This document shows positions 27,479 to 35,840 of a DNA stretch of 64,000 nt, in pieces (position 1 is the first letter of the stretch; each line of letters opens with the position of its first letter). The notes under the pieces were generated by a model. It did not search any database and was not told where the DNA came from. It was given only the letters and a program-made list of their open reading frames with translations. Both the position numbers and the translations under genes were made by a program. The DNA lies in the NCBI RefSeq assembly GCF_015477775.1, contig NZ_JADLQO010000001.1, forward strand, positions 930,001 through 994,000, read 5' to 3'. The stretch is from Nocardia abscessus. Lineage in GTDB: Bacteria > Actinomycetota > Actinomycetes > Mycobacteriales > Mycobacteriaceae.

Positions 27479-28113
27479 GTCTCGGAGCGAGCGCCGCCGA
27501 CGACGCGGCGGTGCAGCCGCCCCTGCACAGCGCGAACGGTCACGGCGGCCCGGTGTCGGCGCGACCGGCGGCTGCCGAGCAGGCGCCGCCGGAGGTCGCG
27601 ATCATCAACGCCGTGCAGGCCACCCTCGGCGGCAAGCCCGCCGTGGTGTCCGCGGCGCGCGGGCTGTCGCACTTCGGTGAGCACGCGCTCGGCTGGGTCG
27701 GTATCGCCGCCGCGGGCTGGCTGGTGGACAAGCCGCGGCGCAGACAGTGGGCCGGGGTCGCGGTGGGGGCCGTCGGCGCGCACGCTGCCTCGATCGTCAT
27801 CAAGCGCGTGGTCCGCCGTCCGCGGCCGAACGATCCGTCGGTGCAGGTCAACGTGGGGACGCCGAGCAAACTCAGCTTCCCGTCCTCGCACGCGACCTCC
27901 ACGACGGCGGCGGCCGTGTTGCTCGGCAGACTGACCGGGCTACCCTTGCCTGCGGTGCTCGTCCCCCCGATGCTGCTTTCCCGGGTGGTCCTCGGGGTGC
28001 ACTATCCCTCCGACGTGCTCGCCGGTTCCGCGCTCGGCGCCGCGTCCGCCGCCGCCCTGCTCGCCGCCGAAAAGAGACTCGACAGTGACCGCACAAGAAA
28101 GAGCCTTGGTTGA
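27475..28113 (+). CDS. PAP2-family membrane phosphatase (decaprenyl-phosphoribose phosphatase candidate)
   Basis: A 212-residue phosphatase of the PAP2 superfamily. The three signature motifs are complete: KRVVRRPRP (Lys110), PSSHATS (His139) and SRVVLGVHYPSD (His176). Hydrophobic segments around them make it membrane-bound. It sits between glfT2 and ubiA, as does the mycobacterial counterpart proposed to dephosphorylate decaprenyl-phosphoryl-5-phosphoribose made by UbiA. The GTG start at 27475 overlaps the glfT2 stop (GTGA), with AAGGATGGG just upstream. The first 50 residues are a low-complexity Ala/Pro-rich tail. Confidence 0.9.
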   Translation: MSLGASAADDAAVQPPLHSANGHGGPVSARPAAAEQAPPEVAIINAVQATLGGKPAVVSAARGLSHFGEHALGWVGIAAAGWLVDKPRRRQWAGVAVGAVGAHAASIVIKRVVRRPRPNDPSVQVNVGTPSKLSFPSSHATSTTAAAVLLGRLTGLPLPAVLVPPMLLSRVVLGVHYPSDVLAGSALGAASAAALLAAEKRLDSDRTRKSLG

Positions 28114-28114
28114 C

Positions 28115-29041
28115 ATGAGTGAAGAGCCGACCGGCGCCGACCTCGCCGAGGCGGTAGTCAAGGGTCCGCCCAAGACGCTGGCCGGCGGTCTGTTCAAGGC
28201 AGTCCGTCCGCGGCAGTGGGTCAAGAACGTCCTGGTGCTCGCCGCCCCGCTGGCCGCGGGCACGGCCACCGACGTGCACGTGCTCGCGCCGGTCGGCATC
28301 GCCTTCGTGGTGTTCTGCATGGCGGCCTCGGGCATCTACCTGGTGAACGACGCGCTCGACGTGGAGGCCGACCGGGCGCACCCGACCAAGCGGTTCCGGC
28401 CGATCGCCGCGGGCGTCGTCCCGGTGAACCTGGCCTACCTGCTGTCGGCGGCGCTGCTCGCCGGATCGATCGCGGGGTCGTTCCTCGCGTCGTGGCACCT
28501 GGCCGTGGTGATGGCGATCTACATCGGTATCCAGCTGGCCTACTGCTTCGGCCTGAAGCATCAGGCCGTGCTGGACATCTGCATCGTCTCCTCGGGCTTC
28601 CTGCTGCGCGCCGTGGCCGGTGGCGCCGCCGCGAACATCGTGCTGTCACAGTGGTTCCTGCTGATCATGGCCTTCGGCTCGTTGTTCATGGCGGCGGGCA
28701 AGCGCTACGCGGAACTGCAGATCGCGCTGGGCACCGGCGCCAAGATCCGCAAGTCGCTGGAGTACTACACGCCCACCTACCTGCGTTTCATCTGGACCCT
28801 GGCCGCTACGGCGGTCGTGGTGTTCTACGGGCTCTGGGCGTTTCAGCAGGACGGCATCAAGGACACCAACTGGTTCGCGATCTCGATGATCCCGTTTACC
28901 ATCGCAATCCTGCGTTACGCGGTCGACGTCGATGGCGGCGAGGCCGGGGAACCCGAAGAGATCGCGCTGGGGGACCGCATCCTCCAGTTCCTCGCAATCG
29001 CCTGGATCGGAGCGGTAGGTGTCGCTGTCTATCTCACCTGA
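28115..29041 (+). CDS. ubiA: Decaprenyl-phosphate phosphoribosyltransferase (DPPR synthase)
   Basis: A 308-residue polytopic UbiA-superfamily enzyme. It transfers 5-phosphoribose from PRPP to decaprenyl phosphate, the first committed step to the arabinose donor DPA. The key motif NDALDVEAD (Asn78, with the following acids) and the second Asp-rich loop (YAVDVDGG) are present. KAVRPRQWVKNVLVLAAPL and HPTKRFRPIAAGVV match the mycobacterial protein closely. ATG 28115 starts one base after the phosphatase stop. A GTG 30 bases earlier is also in frame but would overlap. The gene overlaps aftB by 23 bases. Confidence 0.96.
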   Translation: MSEEPTGADLAEAVVKGPPKTLAGGLFKAVRPRQWVKNVLVLAAPLAAGTATDVHVLAPVGIAFVVFCMAASGIYLVNDALDVEADRAHPTKRFRPIAAGVVPVNLAYLLSAALLAGSIAGSFLASWHLAVVMAIYIGIQLAYCFGLKHQAVLDICIVSSGFLLRAVAGGAAANIVLSQWFLLIMAFGSLFMAAGKRYAELQIALGTGAKIRKSLEYYTPTYLRFIWTLAATAVVVFYGLWAFQQDGIKDTNWFAISMIPFTIAILRYAVDVDGGEAGEPEEIALGDRILQFLAIAWIGAVGVAVYLT

Positions 29042-30986
29042 CGAGATGCTGGTAGCGGAGCGAACGGAATACGCGGCGCAGCGGCAGGCCGATGAGCACA
29101 GCCGCTCCGCATCGCGGTTCGCGCGTCTATCCAAAACCACGTTCGTCGGTGGGATCGCGCTCACCGTTGTCCTTTTCGCGATCGGAGGCTGGCAGCGGCG
29201 GTGGATCGCCGACGACGGCCTCATCGTGTTGCGCACCGTGCGCAACCTGTTGGCGGGCAACGGACCCGTCTTCAACGAGGGCGAGCGCGTCGAAACCAAC
29301 ACCAGCACCGCGTGGACCTATCTGGTCTGGTTCTTCAGCTGGCTGACCCAGTCGCGGCTCGAGTACGTGGTGCTCGGTGTCGCGCTCACGGTGTCGCTGG
29401 CCGCGGTGGTGTTCGCCATGCTCGGTTCCGCGCGGCTGTGGGGCGGTGCGGGCGCCGGGCTGTTGCTGCCCGCGGGTGTGCTGGTCTACATCGCACTGCC
29501 CCCGGCCCGCGACTACGTCACCTCCGGCTTGGAAAGCGGTCTGGTGATCTGCTGGATCGGCCTGCTGTGGTGGCAGCTGATGCGCTGGAGCCAGGCGAAG
29601 TCGGTGCGCGTGCCAGGCCTGCTCGGGCTGGTCTTCCTCGCCGGTCTCGCGCCGCTGATCCGTCCCGAGATGACGCTGGTCGGCGCGCTGGCGCTGTTGA
29701 TGATCTTCTGTGCTCCCATGCCGGAGAGCAGGCTGCGGCCGATCGTGCTGCGCGCGGTGATCGTCGCGGTGGCGGGGCTGGTTCCGCTGGGCTATCAGAT
29801 CTGGCGGATGGGCTACTACGGCCTGCCCTACCCGAACACCGCCGTCGCGAAGGACGCGGGCGGCGCCAAGTGGGGGCAGGGCTTCACCTACCTCTGGGAC
29901 CTGGTCGGTCCGTACTTCCTGTGGGCGCCGCTGCTGGTGCTGCTGATCGCGGGTGTGCTCGCCGCGCGCACGCGGGCACGCCGGACCGCCCCCGCCGATC
30001 GAGACGAGGCGCAAGGCTGGTCGGTCGGCCGAGTCCGGCAGTGGCTGCGCTCGCCGGGCGCGGTGGTCACTTTGGTCTTGGTCAGCGGATTCCTGCTGAC
30101 CCTGTACGCGCTGCGGGTCGGCGGCGACTTCATGCACGGCCGGATGCTGCTGCCGCAGCTGTTCCTGCTGCTGCTTCCCGTCGCCGTCCTTCCGATCCGG
30201 GTGCCACACGGTGGCCTGCGCGCGGCGAGAGCCGCCGACTGGCCTCTCGCGGCGCTCGCGGTGGCCTTCGTCGCCGTCACCGGCTGGGCGCTGTTCGCGG
30301 CCGACACCACGGCGATCAAGACCGGCACCAAGATCACCTCGACCGGCATCGTCGACGAGCGCGTCTACTACGTCCTCAACACCGGGCACGACCACCCGAT
30401 CCTCGCCGAGGACTACCTGGACTACCCGCGCATCCGCGCGATGGTCAACGACATCACCAACACCCCGAACGGCGGCCTGCTGCTCAACTCGCCGTCGTTC
30501 ATGTTCTGGTACATCGCTCCGCCGCCGCAGCCCATCCCGGATGGCGGCGCCGGACACACGGTCTACTTCCTGAATCTCGGAATGACCAGCATGAACGTCC
30601 CGCTGGACGTGCCGGTGATCGATCCGATGGGCCTGGCCTATCCACTGGCGGCGCACACCGACCGGCTCACCGACGGCCGGATCGGGCACGACAAGAGCCT
30701 CTACCCGGACTGGGTCGTCGTCGACACCGGCATGGTGGACAAGAAGCCGTGGATGCCCTGGTACCTGGACGAGAAGTGGGTCACCCAGGCGCGCACCGCG
30801 ATGTCCTGTCCCGACACCCAGGCGCTGATGATCTCTCACCGTGATCCGCTCACCTTCGAGCGGTTCCGGCACAATCTGCGCAACGCGCTGCGGTTCGCGA
30901 AGTACCGCATCGACCGGGTGCCGAAGTACGAGATCCAGCGTTGCGGGCTGGTCGATCCGTTCCCCCAGCCGCTCGCGCCGCGCTGA
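29019..30986 (+). CDS. aftB: Arabinofuranosyltransferase AftB
   Basis: A 655-residue GT-C membrane glycosyltransferase that adds the terminal beta-1,2 arabinofuranose residues to arabinan from DPA on the outer face. The catalytic acid pair is in RWIADDGLIVLRTVRNLL (Asp65, Asp66), followed by GNGPVFNEGERVE, essentially as in mycobacterial AftB. About ten membrane segments precede a C-terminal extracytoplasmic domain (AAHTDRLTDGRIGHDKSLYPDW). GTG 29019 lies inside ubiA with GGAGCGG upstream; ATG 29046 is an alternative. It is the last gene of the galactan/DPA operon and is followed by a strong hairpin. Confidence 0.95.
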   Translation: MSLSISPDEMLVAERTEYAAQRQADEHSRSASRFARLSKTTFVGGIALTVVLFAIGGWQRRWIADDGLIVLRTVRNLLAGNGPVFNEGERVETNTSTAWTYLVWFFSWLTQSRLEYVVLGVALTVSLAAVVFAMLGSARLWGGAGAGLLLPAGVLVYIALPPARDYVTSGLESGLVICWIGLLWWQLMRWSQAKSVRVPGLLGLVFLAGLAPLIRPEMTLVGALALLMIFCAPMPESRLRPIVLRAVIVAVAGLVPLGYQIWRMGYYGLPYPNTAVAKDAGGAKWGQGFTYLWDLVGPYFLWAPLLVLLIAGVLAARTRARRTAPADRDEAQGWSVGRVRQWLRSPGAVVTLVLVSGFLLTLYALRVGGDFMHGRMLLPQLFLLLLPVAVLPIRVPHGGLRAARAADWPLAALAVAFVAVTGWALFAADTTAIKTGTKITSTGIVDERVYYVLNTGHDHPILAEDYLDYPRIRAMVNDITNTPNGGLLLNSPSFMFWYIAPPPQPIPDGGAGHTVYFLNLGMTSMNVPLDVPVIDPMGLAYPLAAHTDRLTDGRIGHDKSLYPDWVVVDTGMVDKKPWMPWYLDEKWVTQARTAMSCPDTQALMISHRDPLTFERFRHNLRNALRFAKYRIDRVPKYEIQRCGLVDPFPQPLAPR

Positions 30987-30989
30987 TGC

Positions 30990-31035
30990 CGAGATCACAC
31001 CGGGCCCATCCGTCGCGATGGGCCCAGTGATCTCG
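30990..31035 (+). terminator. Terminator after aftB
   Basis: A two-part hairpin: CGAGATCAC (30990-30998) pairs with GTGATCTCG (31027-31035), and inside it GGGCCCAT pairs with ATGGGCCC. It begins three bases after the aftB stop and separates the galactan operon from the mycolyltransferases. Confidence 0.8.
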
Positions 31036-31215
31036 ATGTGCGAGGTAGATTGAGTGACGTACGCCGCTTTATCTCTTTTTGGTAACGCCACCGTGTCGAT
31101 ACCGATATACGCTACGACCGTATGCCCGGCCTGGCGTTCACCGGTTGTGGGCATCGGCGGGTTACCGTGTGGACGGCTTGCCGCTGTCGCTTGTGCAAAC
31201 GAAAGGTTGAAACTG

Positions 31216-32283
31216 ATGCGAGGCGTGATCGGGCGTCGTCTTAAAACTCGAAGAGCAGGTTCCTGGCTCAAGCGGTCCATGCTGGTTTCGCTGGCTGTTC
31301 TGCTACCGCTCGGGGTGTCGGTGGCAGGTCCTGCCGCCCCGGCGTCCGCCGCGTTCAATCCGGACGGTTTCGACTTCTGGGTCGATTCCGAGATGGGGCC
31401 GATCAAGTCGCGCGTTTTCCGCGCCGCCGACGGCAACACCGGTCGCGTGGTCTACGCGCTGGACGGTATGCGGGCGCGCACCGACCTGAGCGGTTGGGAG
31501 ATCGATACCGAGGTCGTCCGCGAGCTGACCAAGTGGAACATCAACGTGGTCATGCCGGTCGGCGGCCCGTCCAGCTTCTACGCCGACTGGAACGGTCCGA
31601 GCGATTTCTTCGGCCTGGGCAGTGCGGGCTCGTCCTCCACCGGTTCGGCGAACTCGGGCTCCGGCCTGCTGACCGGTTCCGCGGGCGGGCCGGGCAAGAC
31701 CAGCACGTACAAGTGGGAGACCTTCCTCACCAACAACCTGCGCTGGGCGCTGCGCGACCGGCTCGGGTTCAATCCGAACGGCAATGGTGTGTTCGGTCTG
31801 TCCATGGGCGGCAGCGCCGCGCTCACCCTGGCGGCCTACCACCCCGACCAGTTCCGTTACGCCGGTTCGTACTCCGGGTACCTGAACATATCCGCGCCGG
31901 GCATGCGCGAGGCGCTGCGCGTGGCGATGCTGGACGCGGGCGGCTACAACATCGACGCGATGGCGCCGCCGTGGGGCCCGCAGTGGCTGCGGATGGACCC
32001 GTTCGTGTTCGCGCCGCGGCTGAAGGCCAACAACACCCGCCTGTGGGTCTCCGCCGGTAGCGGTCTGCCGAGCGCGGTCGACGGCCTGAGTTTCAACACC
32101 ATCAACGCGATGGGTCTGGAAGCTCTGGCTCTGGCCAACACCCGGGCCTTCCAGGTCCGCATGCTCACCCTTGGCGCGAACAACGTCACCTACGACTTCC
32201 CGGCCGTGGGTGTGCACAACTGGAACTACTGGGCCGATGAGGTCTACCGGATGATCCCGGACCTGTCCGCGAACATCGGGTAA
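31216..32283 (+). CDS. Antigen 85-type mycolyltransferase, copy 1
   Basis: A 355-residue secreted alpha/beta hydrolase that transfers mycolate between trehalose monomycolate molecules and to arabinogalactan. The signal peptide ends ASAAFNPDGF near residue 46. The catalytic triad fits Ser196 (GLSMGGSAA), Glu302 (GLEAL) and His334 (GVHNWNYW). ATG 31216 has GAAAGG nine bases upstream; the longer frame is not a signal-peptide start. A Gly/Ser-rich insertion (about residues 135-160) precedes the KWETFLTNNL segment, which copies 3 and 4 lack. It takes the position of fbpA downstream of aftB. Confidence 0.93.
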   Translation: MRGVIGRRLKTRRAGSWLKRSMLVSLAVLLPLGVSVAGPAAPASAAFNPDGFDFWVDSEMGPIKSRVFRAADGNTGRVVYALDGMRARTDLSGWEIDTEVVRELTKWNINVVMPVGGPSSFYADWNGPSDFFGLGSAGSSSTGSANSGSGLLTGSAGGPGKTSTYKWETFLTNNLRWALRDRLGFNPNGNGVFGLSMGGSAALTLAAYHPDQFRYAGSYSGYLNISAPGMREALRVAMLDAGGYNIDAMAPPWGPQWLRMDPFVFAPRLKANNTRLWVSAGSGLPSAVDGLSFNTINAMGLEALALANTRAFQVRMLTLGANNVTYDFPAVGVHNWNYWADEVYRMIPDLSANIG

Positions 32284-32301
32284 CAGCCCGGACGATCTCG
32301 G

Positions 32302-32343
32302 CGAAAGACCGCTCCGCGTCAATTGGCGCGAAGCGGTCTTTCG
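32302..32343 (+). terminator. Terminator after mycolyltransferase copy 1
   Basis: CGAAAGACCGCT (32302-32313) pairs perfectly with AGCGGTCTTTCG (32332-32343) across an 18-base loop. It lies about 20 bases after the stop. The remaining bases to 32589 hold no gene and probably the promoter of copy 2. Confidence 0.75.
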
Positions 32344-32589
32344 GCGTTTCCAGGGTCGTCCGGGGGTACACGGGGCAACGAATACAAGAGAAAACGGCTT
32401 CGGTAGTTGTGGTCTGGATCACCATCCAGCAACATGAAGGCATTCGCTTCCGATTGATACGCGTACAACATGCACCGAGGTCGACCCGTACGAGTATTAG
32501 CGGAAGTCGAGCCCGGTGCCTGATGAGGGTACCGGTATGGATCGCTACATGTTTGCTGATCAGGCCGCCCGAGGGAAAGGTCGAATGTG

Positions 32590-33651
32590 ATGCGAAGTGC
32601 GCCCGGCAAGCGCGGGCCCGATAGGTCGCCAACACCCGGTTCCTGGTTGCGAAGGTCCGTCCTCGGCGTCGCCGTTGCGATGCTGCTGCCGCTCGGCACG
32701 GCCGTCGCGGGCGCGGGCGCCACGGCATCGGCCGCGTTCAACCCCGCGGCCTTCGACTTCTGGGTCGACTCCGCCATGGGGCCGATCAAGACCCGGATCC
32801 TGCGTGCCGCGGACGGCAACACCAATCGCGTCGTCTACGTGCTGGACGGCATGCGGGCGCCGGAGACGCTGAACGGCTGGGAGATCGAGACCAACATCCC
32901 CGACGTTCTGGCCGCTCAGAACATGAACGTGGTGATGCCGGTCGGCGGCATGTCGAGCTTCTACGCCGATTGGAACTCGGCCAGCGAGTTCTTCGGCGTC
33001 CCGGCGGGCAGCGGCTCCAGCACCGGCTCCGGCGGGCTGGACGGGTTCGCCGGCGGACCGGGCAAGAGCTACCGCTACCAGTGGGAGACCTTCCTGACCA
33101 ACAACCTGCGCTGGGCGCTGCGCGACCGGCTGGGCTTCAACCCGAACCGCAACGGCGCCTTCGGCTTGTCGATGGGTGGCAGCGCGGCGCTGACCCTGGC
33201 GGCCTACCACCCGGACCAGTTCAGCTTCGCAGGCTCGTTCTCCGGCTACCTGAACAACTCGGCGCCCGGCATGCGTGAGGCGATCCGCGCCGCCATGCTG
33301 GACGCGGGCGGCTACAACGTCGACTCGATGGCCCCGCCGTGGAGCCCGCAGTGGCTGCACATGGACCCGTTCGTGTTCGCGCCCAACCTGGTACGCAACG
33401 GCACCCGCCTGTGGATCGCCGCCGCCAGCGGCCTGCCCTCCGCCACCGACCCGCCCAGCTTCGGCACCCTCAACGGCATGGGGCTGGAGACGCTGGCGCT
33501 GGCGAACACCCGCGCGTTCCAGGTCCGGATGGGCAGCCTGGGCGGCGGCAACGCGGTCTACTCCTTCCCGCCGTTCGGCATCCACGCCTGGAACAACTGG
33601 GCGGACGAGGCCATGCGGATGATTCCGGATATGTCGGCGCACATCGGCTGA
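32590..33651 (+). CDS. Antigen 85-type mycolyltransferase, copy 2
   Basis: A 353-residue secreted mycolyltransferase, the closest relative of copy 1 in the window. They share AAFNPxxFDFWVDSxMGPIK, the Gly/Ser insertion before the KSYRYQWETFLTNNLRWALRDRLGFNP region, and the whole C-terminal half. Triad: Ser194 (GLSMGGSAA), Glu300 (GLETL), His332 (GIHAWNNW). As in copy 1, the position after His is not Ser. ATG 32590 follows GGGAAAGG at good spacing; a GTG one codon earlier is possible. It has its own upstream interval and is followed by the palindromic repeats. A recent duplication of copy 1 is likely. Confidence 0.93.
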   Translation: MRSAPGKRGPDRSPTPGSWLRRSVLGVAVAMLLPLGTAVAGAGATASAAFNPAAFDFWVDSAMGPIKTRILRAADGNTNRVVYVLDGMRAPETLNGWEIETNIPDVLAAQNMNVVMPVGGMSSFYADWNSASEFFGVPAGSGSSTGSGGLDGFAGGPGKSYRYQWETFLTNNLRWALRDRLGFNPNRNGAFGLSMGGSAALTLAAYHPDQFSFAGSFSGYLNNSAPGMREAIRAAMLDAGGYNVDSMAPPWSPQWLHMDPFVFAPNLVRNGTRLWIAAASGLPSATDPPSFGTLNGMGLETLALANTRAFQVRMGSLGGGNAVYSFPPFGIHAWNNWADEAMRMIPDMSAHIG

Positions 33652-33658
33652 GATTTTG

Positions 33659-33895
33659 GCAGCGACTTCGTCGCTGCGTGTTCGCGGCCCCCTTATCGCT
33701 CGTGTCCGAGCGGGCGAGACTCGCGCCTGCGGCGCATGCGCTTCGCCCACTCGGACACGAGCCGGGCTGTGTTTGTTTTTGCAGCACCTGCGGTGCTGCG
33801 TGTTCGCGGCCCCTTTATGGCTCGTGTCCGAGCGGGGCGAGACTCGCGCCTGCGGCGCATGCGCTTCGCCCACTCGGACACGAGCCGGGCCGCGG
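33659..33895. repeat. Two tandem copies of a palindromic repeat element of about 120 bases
   Basis: Each copy starts with a hairpin (gcagcgac/gtcgctgc at 33669; gcagcacc/ggtgctgc near 33782). Then comes a conserved cgtgttcgcggcccc, then a large inverted repeat whose outer arms are CTCGTGTCCGAG and CTCGGACACGAG. The two copies are nearly identical in the inverted-repeat part. No open frame explains them. Confidence 0.85.
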
Positions 33896-34650
33896 ACGGT
33901 GCTCGTAAGACTCGCACCCGACGGTGTTAGGGGGTTGGGGGTGCGGTTTTATGGCTCAGGGGTGGTTAGGGGAGAACATTTGTTCGTTTTTGTTCGGTGG
34001 CTTCCTTGTTGGGGAGTCGTGCGGGGGTTGGGGGAGTCGTGTGGGGGTGGGGGAGCCGGGGATGGTGGGCCTCGGTGCTGGGTGGGGTTGAGGGGGTGCG
34101 GCGCGCTGGTGGTGGGGTGGACTCCCTCTGGGCGTTTGCTGCTTGATCGCTGATGTATGGTCATCGGTGATGGGAGCTGTTTGCTCGAGATTATTTCCGG
34201 TGTTATCACGGTAGATCTCGGTCCCGATCACGGTCCGGTTACGGGCTCGGGCGGGAAGTAGCGCCGGAGCCTCCGGAGGATCCGGTTGCGGGTCGAGGCT
34301 GCGGCAGTGCCGGGATTGCGAAGATCTCGGGTCGGTGACAGTTCCCGCCAGGAGCGCAAATATCTTGCGATCCAACACGACATCACCGCGAGAACGCGAT
34401 AAGGTCACCGCATCATTACCTTGCGCAAACGGACGGATTTCGGCCAGTGGAAAGACCCGGATCTTGCTAAAGCGAAGGGCGTCGAATATCGTCCAGCGAG
34501 CGCAAGTGTGACCAGATCGTTGTAGCGCCGTCACGGGTATCGGATTGTCGGGACCCATGTCCGTGACGCGCGTCTCGTTGGCAACACGGGTGCCGCTTCG
34601 CCCTTCGGGTGGCGAGGTGGCACCACAACAGCAGAAAGAGAGCAGGATTC
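33896..34650. other. Intergenic stretch with a strongly G-skewed tract
   Basis: Between mycolyltransferase copies 2 and 3. Bases 33929-34130 on the plus strand are rich in runs of four or five G (dense at 34010-34058) with very few C. Beyond that, 34140-34650 is ordinary sequence with no recognisable gene. A minus-strand open frame (33956-34558) has a Pro/His-rich end simply because of the G skew. The promoter of copy 3 should lie near the right end. Confidence 0.6.
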
Positions 34651-35691
34651 ATGCGTTTCGGCAGGGCGGCCGCGCCGAAGAGAACACAGTCGGGGCGGCG
34701 AGGCGCGCCTCGCGGTTGGCGTAGTCGAGTTCTGGCTGTCGGTGCCGCCGTACTGGCGCTACCGATCGCTGCAGGCATGGCGACCCCGACTCTCGCCACC
34801 GCGGCGCCGTCGGCGCACGCGCCGGTGTTACGGGCGCCCGCGGGTGGCTTCGAGGACCTGATGGTCCCCTCCAGCATGGGCCCCATCAAGGTCCAGGTGC
34901 AGTGGGCCTCGCGCGGCGGCAACGCGGCGCTCTACCTGCTCGACGGTCTGCGCGCACGCGACGACCGCAACGCCTGGTCGTTCGAGACCAACGCGTTGCA
35001 GCAGTTCGGCAACGACAACATCACCCTGGTGATGCCGGTCGGCGGCCAGTCGAGCTTCTACACCGACTGGTACGCGCCGTCGAACCTGAACGGCCAGAAG
35101 ACCACCTACAAGTGGGAGACCTTCCTCACCAAGGAACTCCCGGCCTTCCTGGAGGGCTACGGCGTCTCGCGCACGAACAACGCGGTCGTCGGCCTGTCCA
35201 TGGGCGGTAGCGCGGCGCTGGCTCTCGCGGCCTACCACCGCGATCAGTTCAAGTTCGCGGCCTCCTACTCGGGCTACCTGAACATCTCCGCGCCGGGCAT
35301 GCGCGAGGCGATCCGCATCGCGATGCTGGACGCCGGACGCTACAACGTGGACTCGATGGCCGCGCCGTGGAGCTCGCAGTGGCTGCGGATGGACCCGTTC
35401 GTGTTCGCGCCGCAGCTGCGCGGCCTGCCGATGTACATCTCGGCGGCCAGCGGTCTGCCCGGTCAGTTCGACCAGCCGAACTCGGCGGTCGGCGTGTTCA
35501 ACACCGGCAACGCGATGGCGCTGGAAGCTCTTTCGCTGGTGAACACCCGCGCGTTCCAGGCTCGCCTGAGTTCGCTGGGCATCCCCGCCCGGTTCGACTT
35601 CCCGGCCGCGGGCACCCACTCCTGGAAGTACTGGGAGGGCCAGCTGTTCGCCTCCCGCAACATGATCCTGGACGCCACCGGCGCCTGGTGA
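34651..35691 (+). CDS. Antigen 85-type mycolyltransferase, copy 3
   Basis: A 346-residue secreted mycolyltransferase. A twin-Arg-containing n-region (KRTQSGRRGAPRGWRSR) and a hydrophobic core precede the cleavage region ATAAPSAHA. Triad: Ser183 (GLSMGGSAA), Glu292 (ALEAL), His323 in GTHSWKYW, which is the canonical Ag85 form. It lacks the Gly/Ser insertion of copies 1 and 2, so the loop before KTTYKWETFLTKELP is short as in mycobacterial Ag85. ATG 34651 has an AGGA just upstream. It is a separate transcription unit ending at a 15-base-pair hairpin. Confidence 0.93.
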   Translation: MRFGRAAAPKRTQSGRRGAPRGWRSRVLAVGAAVLALPIAAGMATPTLATAAPSAHAPVLRAPAGGFEDLMVPSSMGPIKVQVQWASRGGNAALYLLDGLRARDDRNAWSFETNALQQFGNDNITLVMPVGGQSSFYTDWYAPSNLNGQKTTYKWETFLTKELPAFLEGYGVSRTNNAVVGLSMGGSAALALAAYHRDQFKFAASYSGYLNISAPGMREAIRIAMLDAGRYNVDSMAAPWSSQWLRMDPFVFAPQLRGLPMYISAASGLPGQFDQPNSAVGVFNTGNAMALEALSLVNTRAFQARLSSLGIPARFDFPAAGTHSWKYWEGQLFASRNMILDATGAW

Positions 35692-35708
35692 CCTGATTCG
35701 CTCGACGC

Positions 35709-35741
35709 ATTCGGGCCGCACCGATTCGGTGCGGCCCGAAT
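35709..35741 (+). terminator. Terminator after mycolyltransferase copy 3
   Basis: A perfect 15-base stem (attcgggccgcaccg with cggtgcggcccgaat) with a three-base loop lies 17 bases after the stop. Confidence 0.85.
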
Positions 35742-35840
35742 TGCGTTCGGGGGCAGTCCCGATCGCGCGGCAGCGAACATAGTTTGCTGCGCAGCGCGTG
35801 TCGCCCGTAAACCTTGCTATAACGGGAGTACAAAGCTTCT

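Noticed and set aside
31054..31215. A 54-residue N-terminal extension of mycolyltransferase copy 1
   Set aside because: It would bury the signal peptide, and ATG 31216 has its own well-placed GAAAGG.
33669..33900. The palindromic repeats as ordinary intrinsic terminators of mycolyltransferase copy 2
   Set aside because: The large inverted repeats are far longer than terminators here, occur in tandem, and a related copy lies inverted elsewhere. A repeat element explains them better, though they may still stop transcription.
33956..34558. A minus-strand frame of 200 codons in the gap after mycolyltransferase copy 2
   Set aside because: Its Pro/His/Thr-rich second half is simply the complement of the G-skewed tract, no ribosome binding site is seen, and no homologous domain is recognisable.
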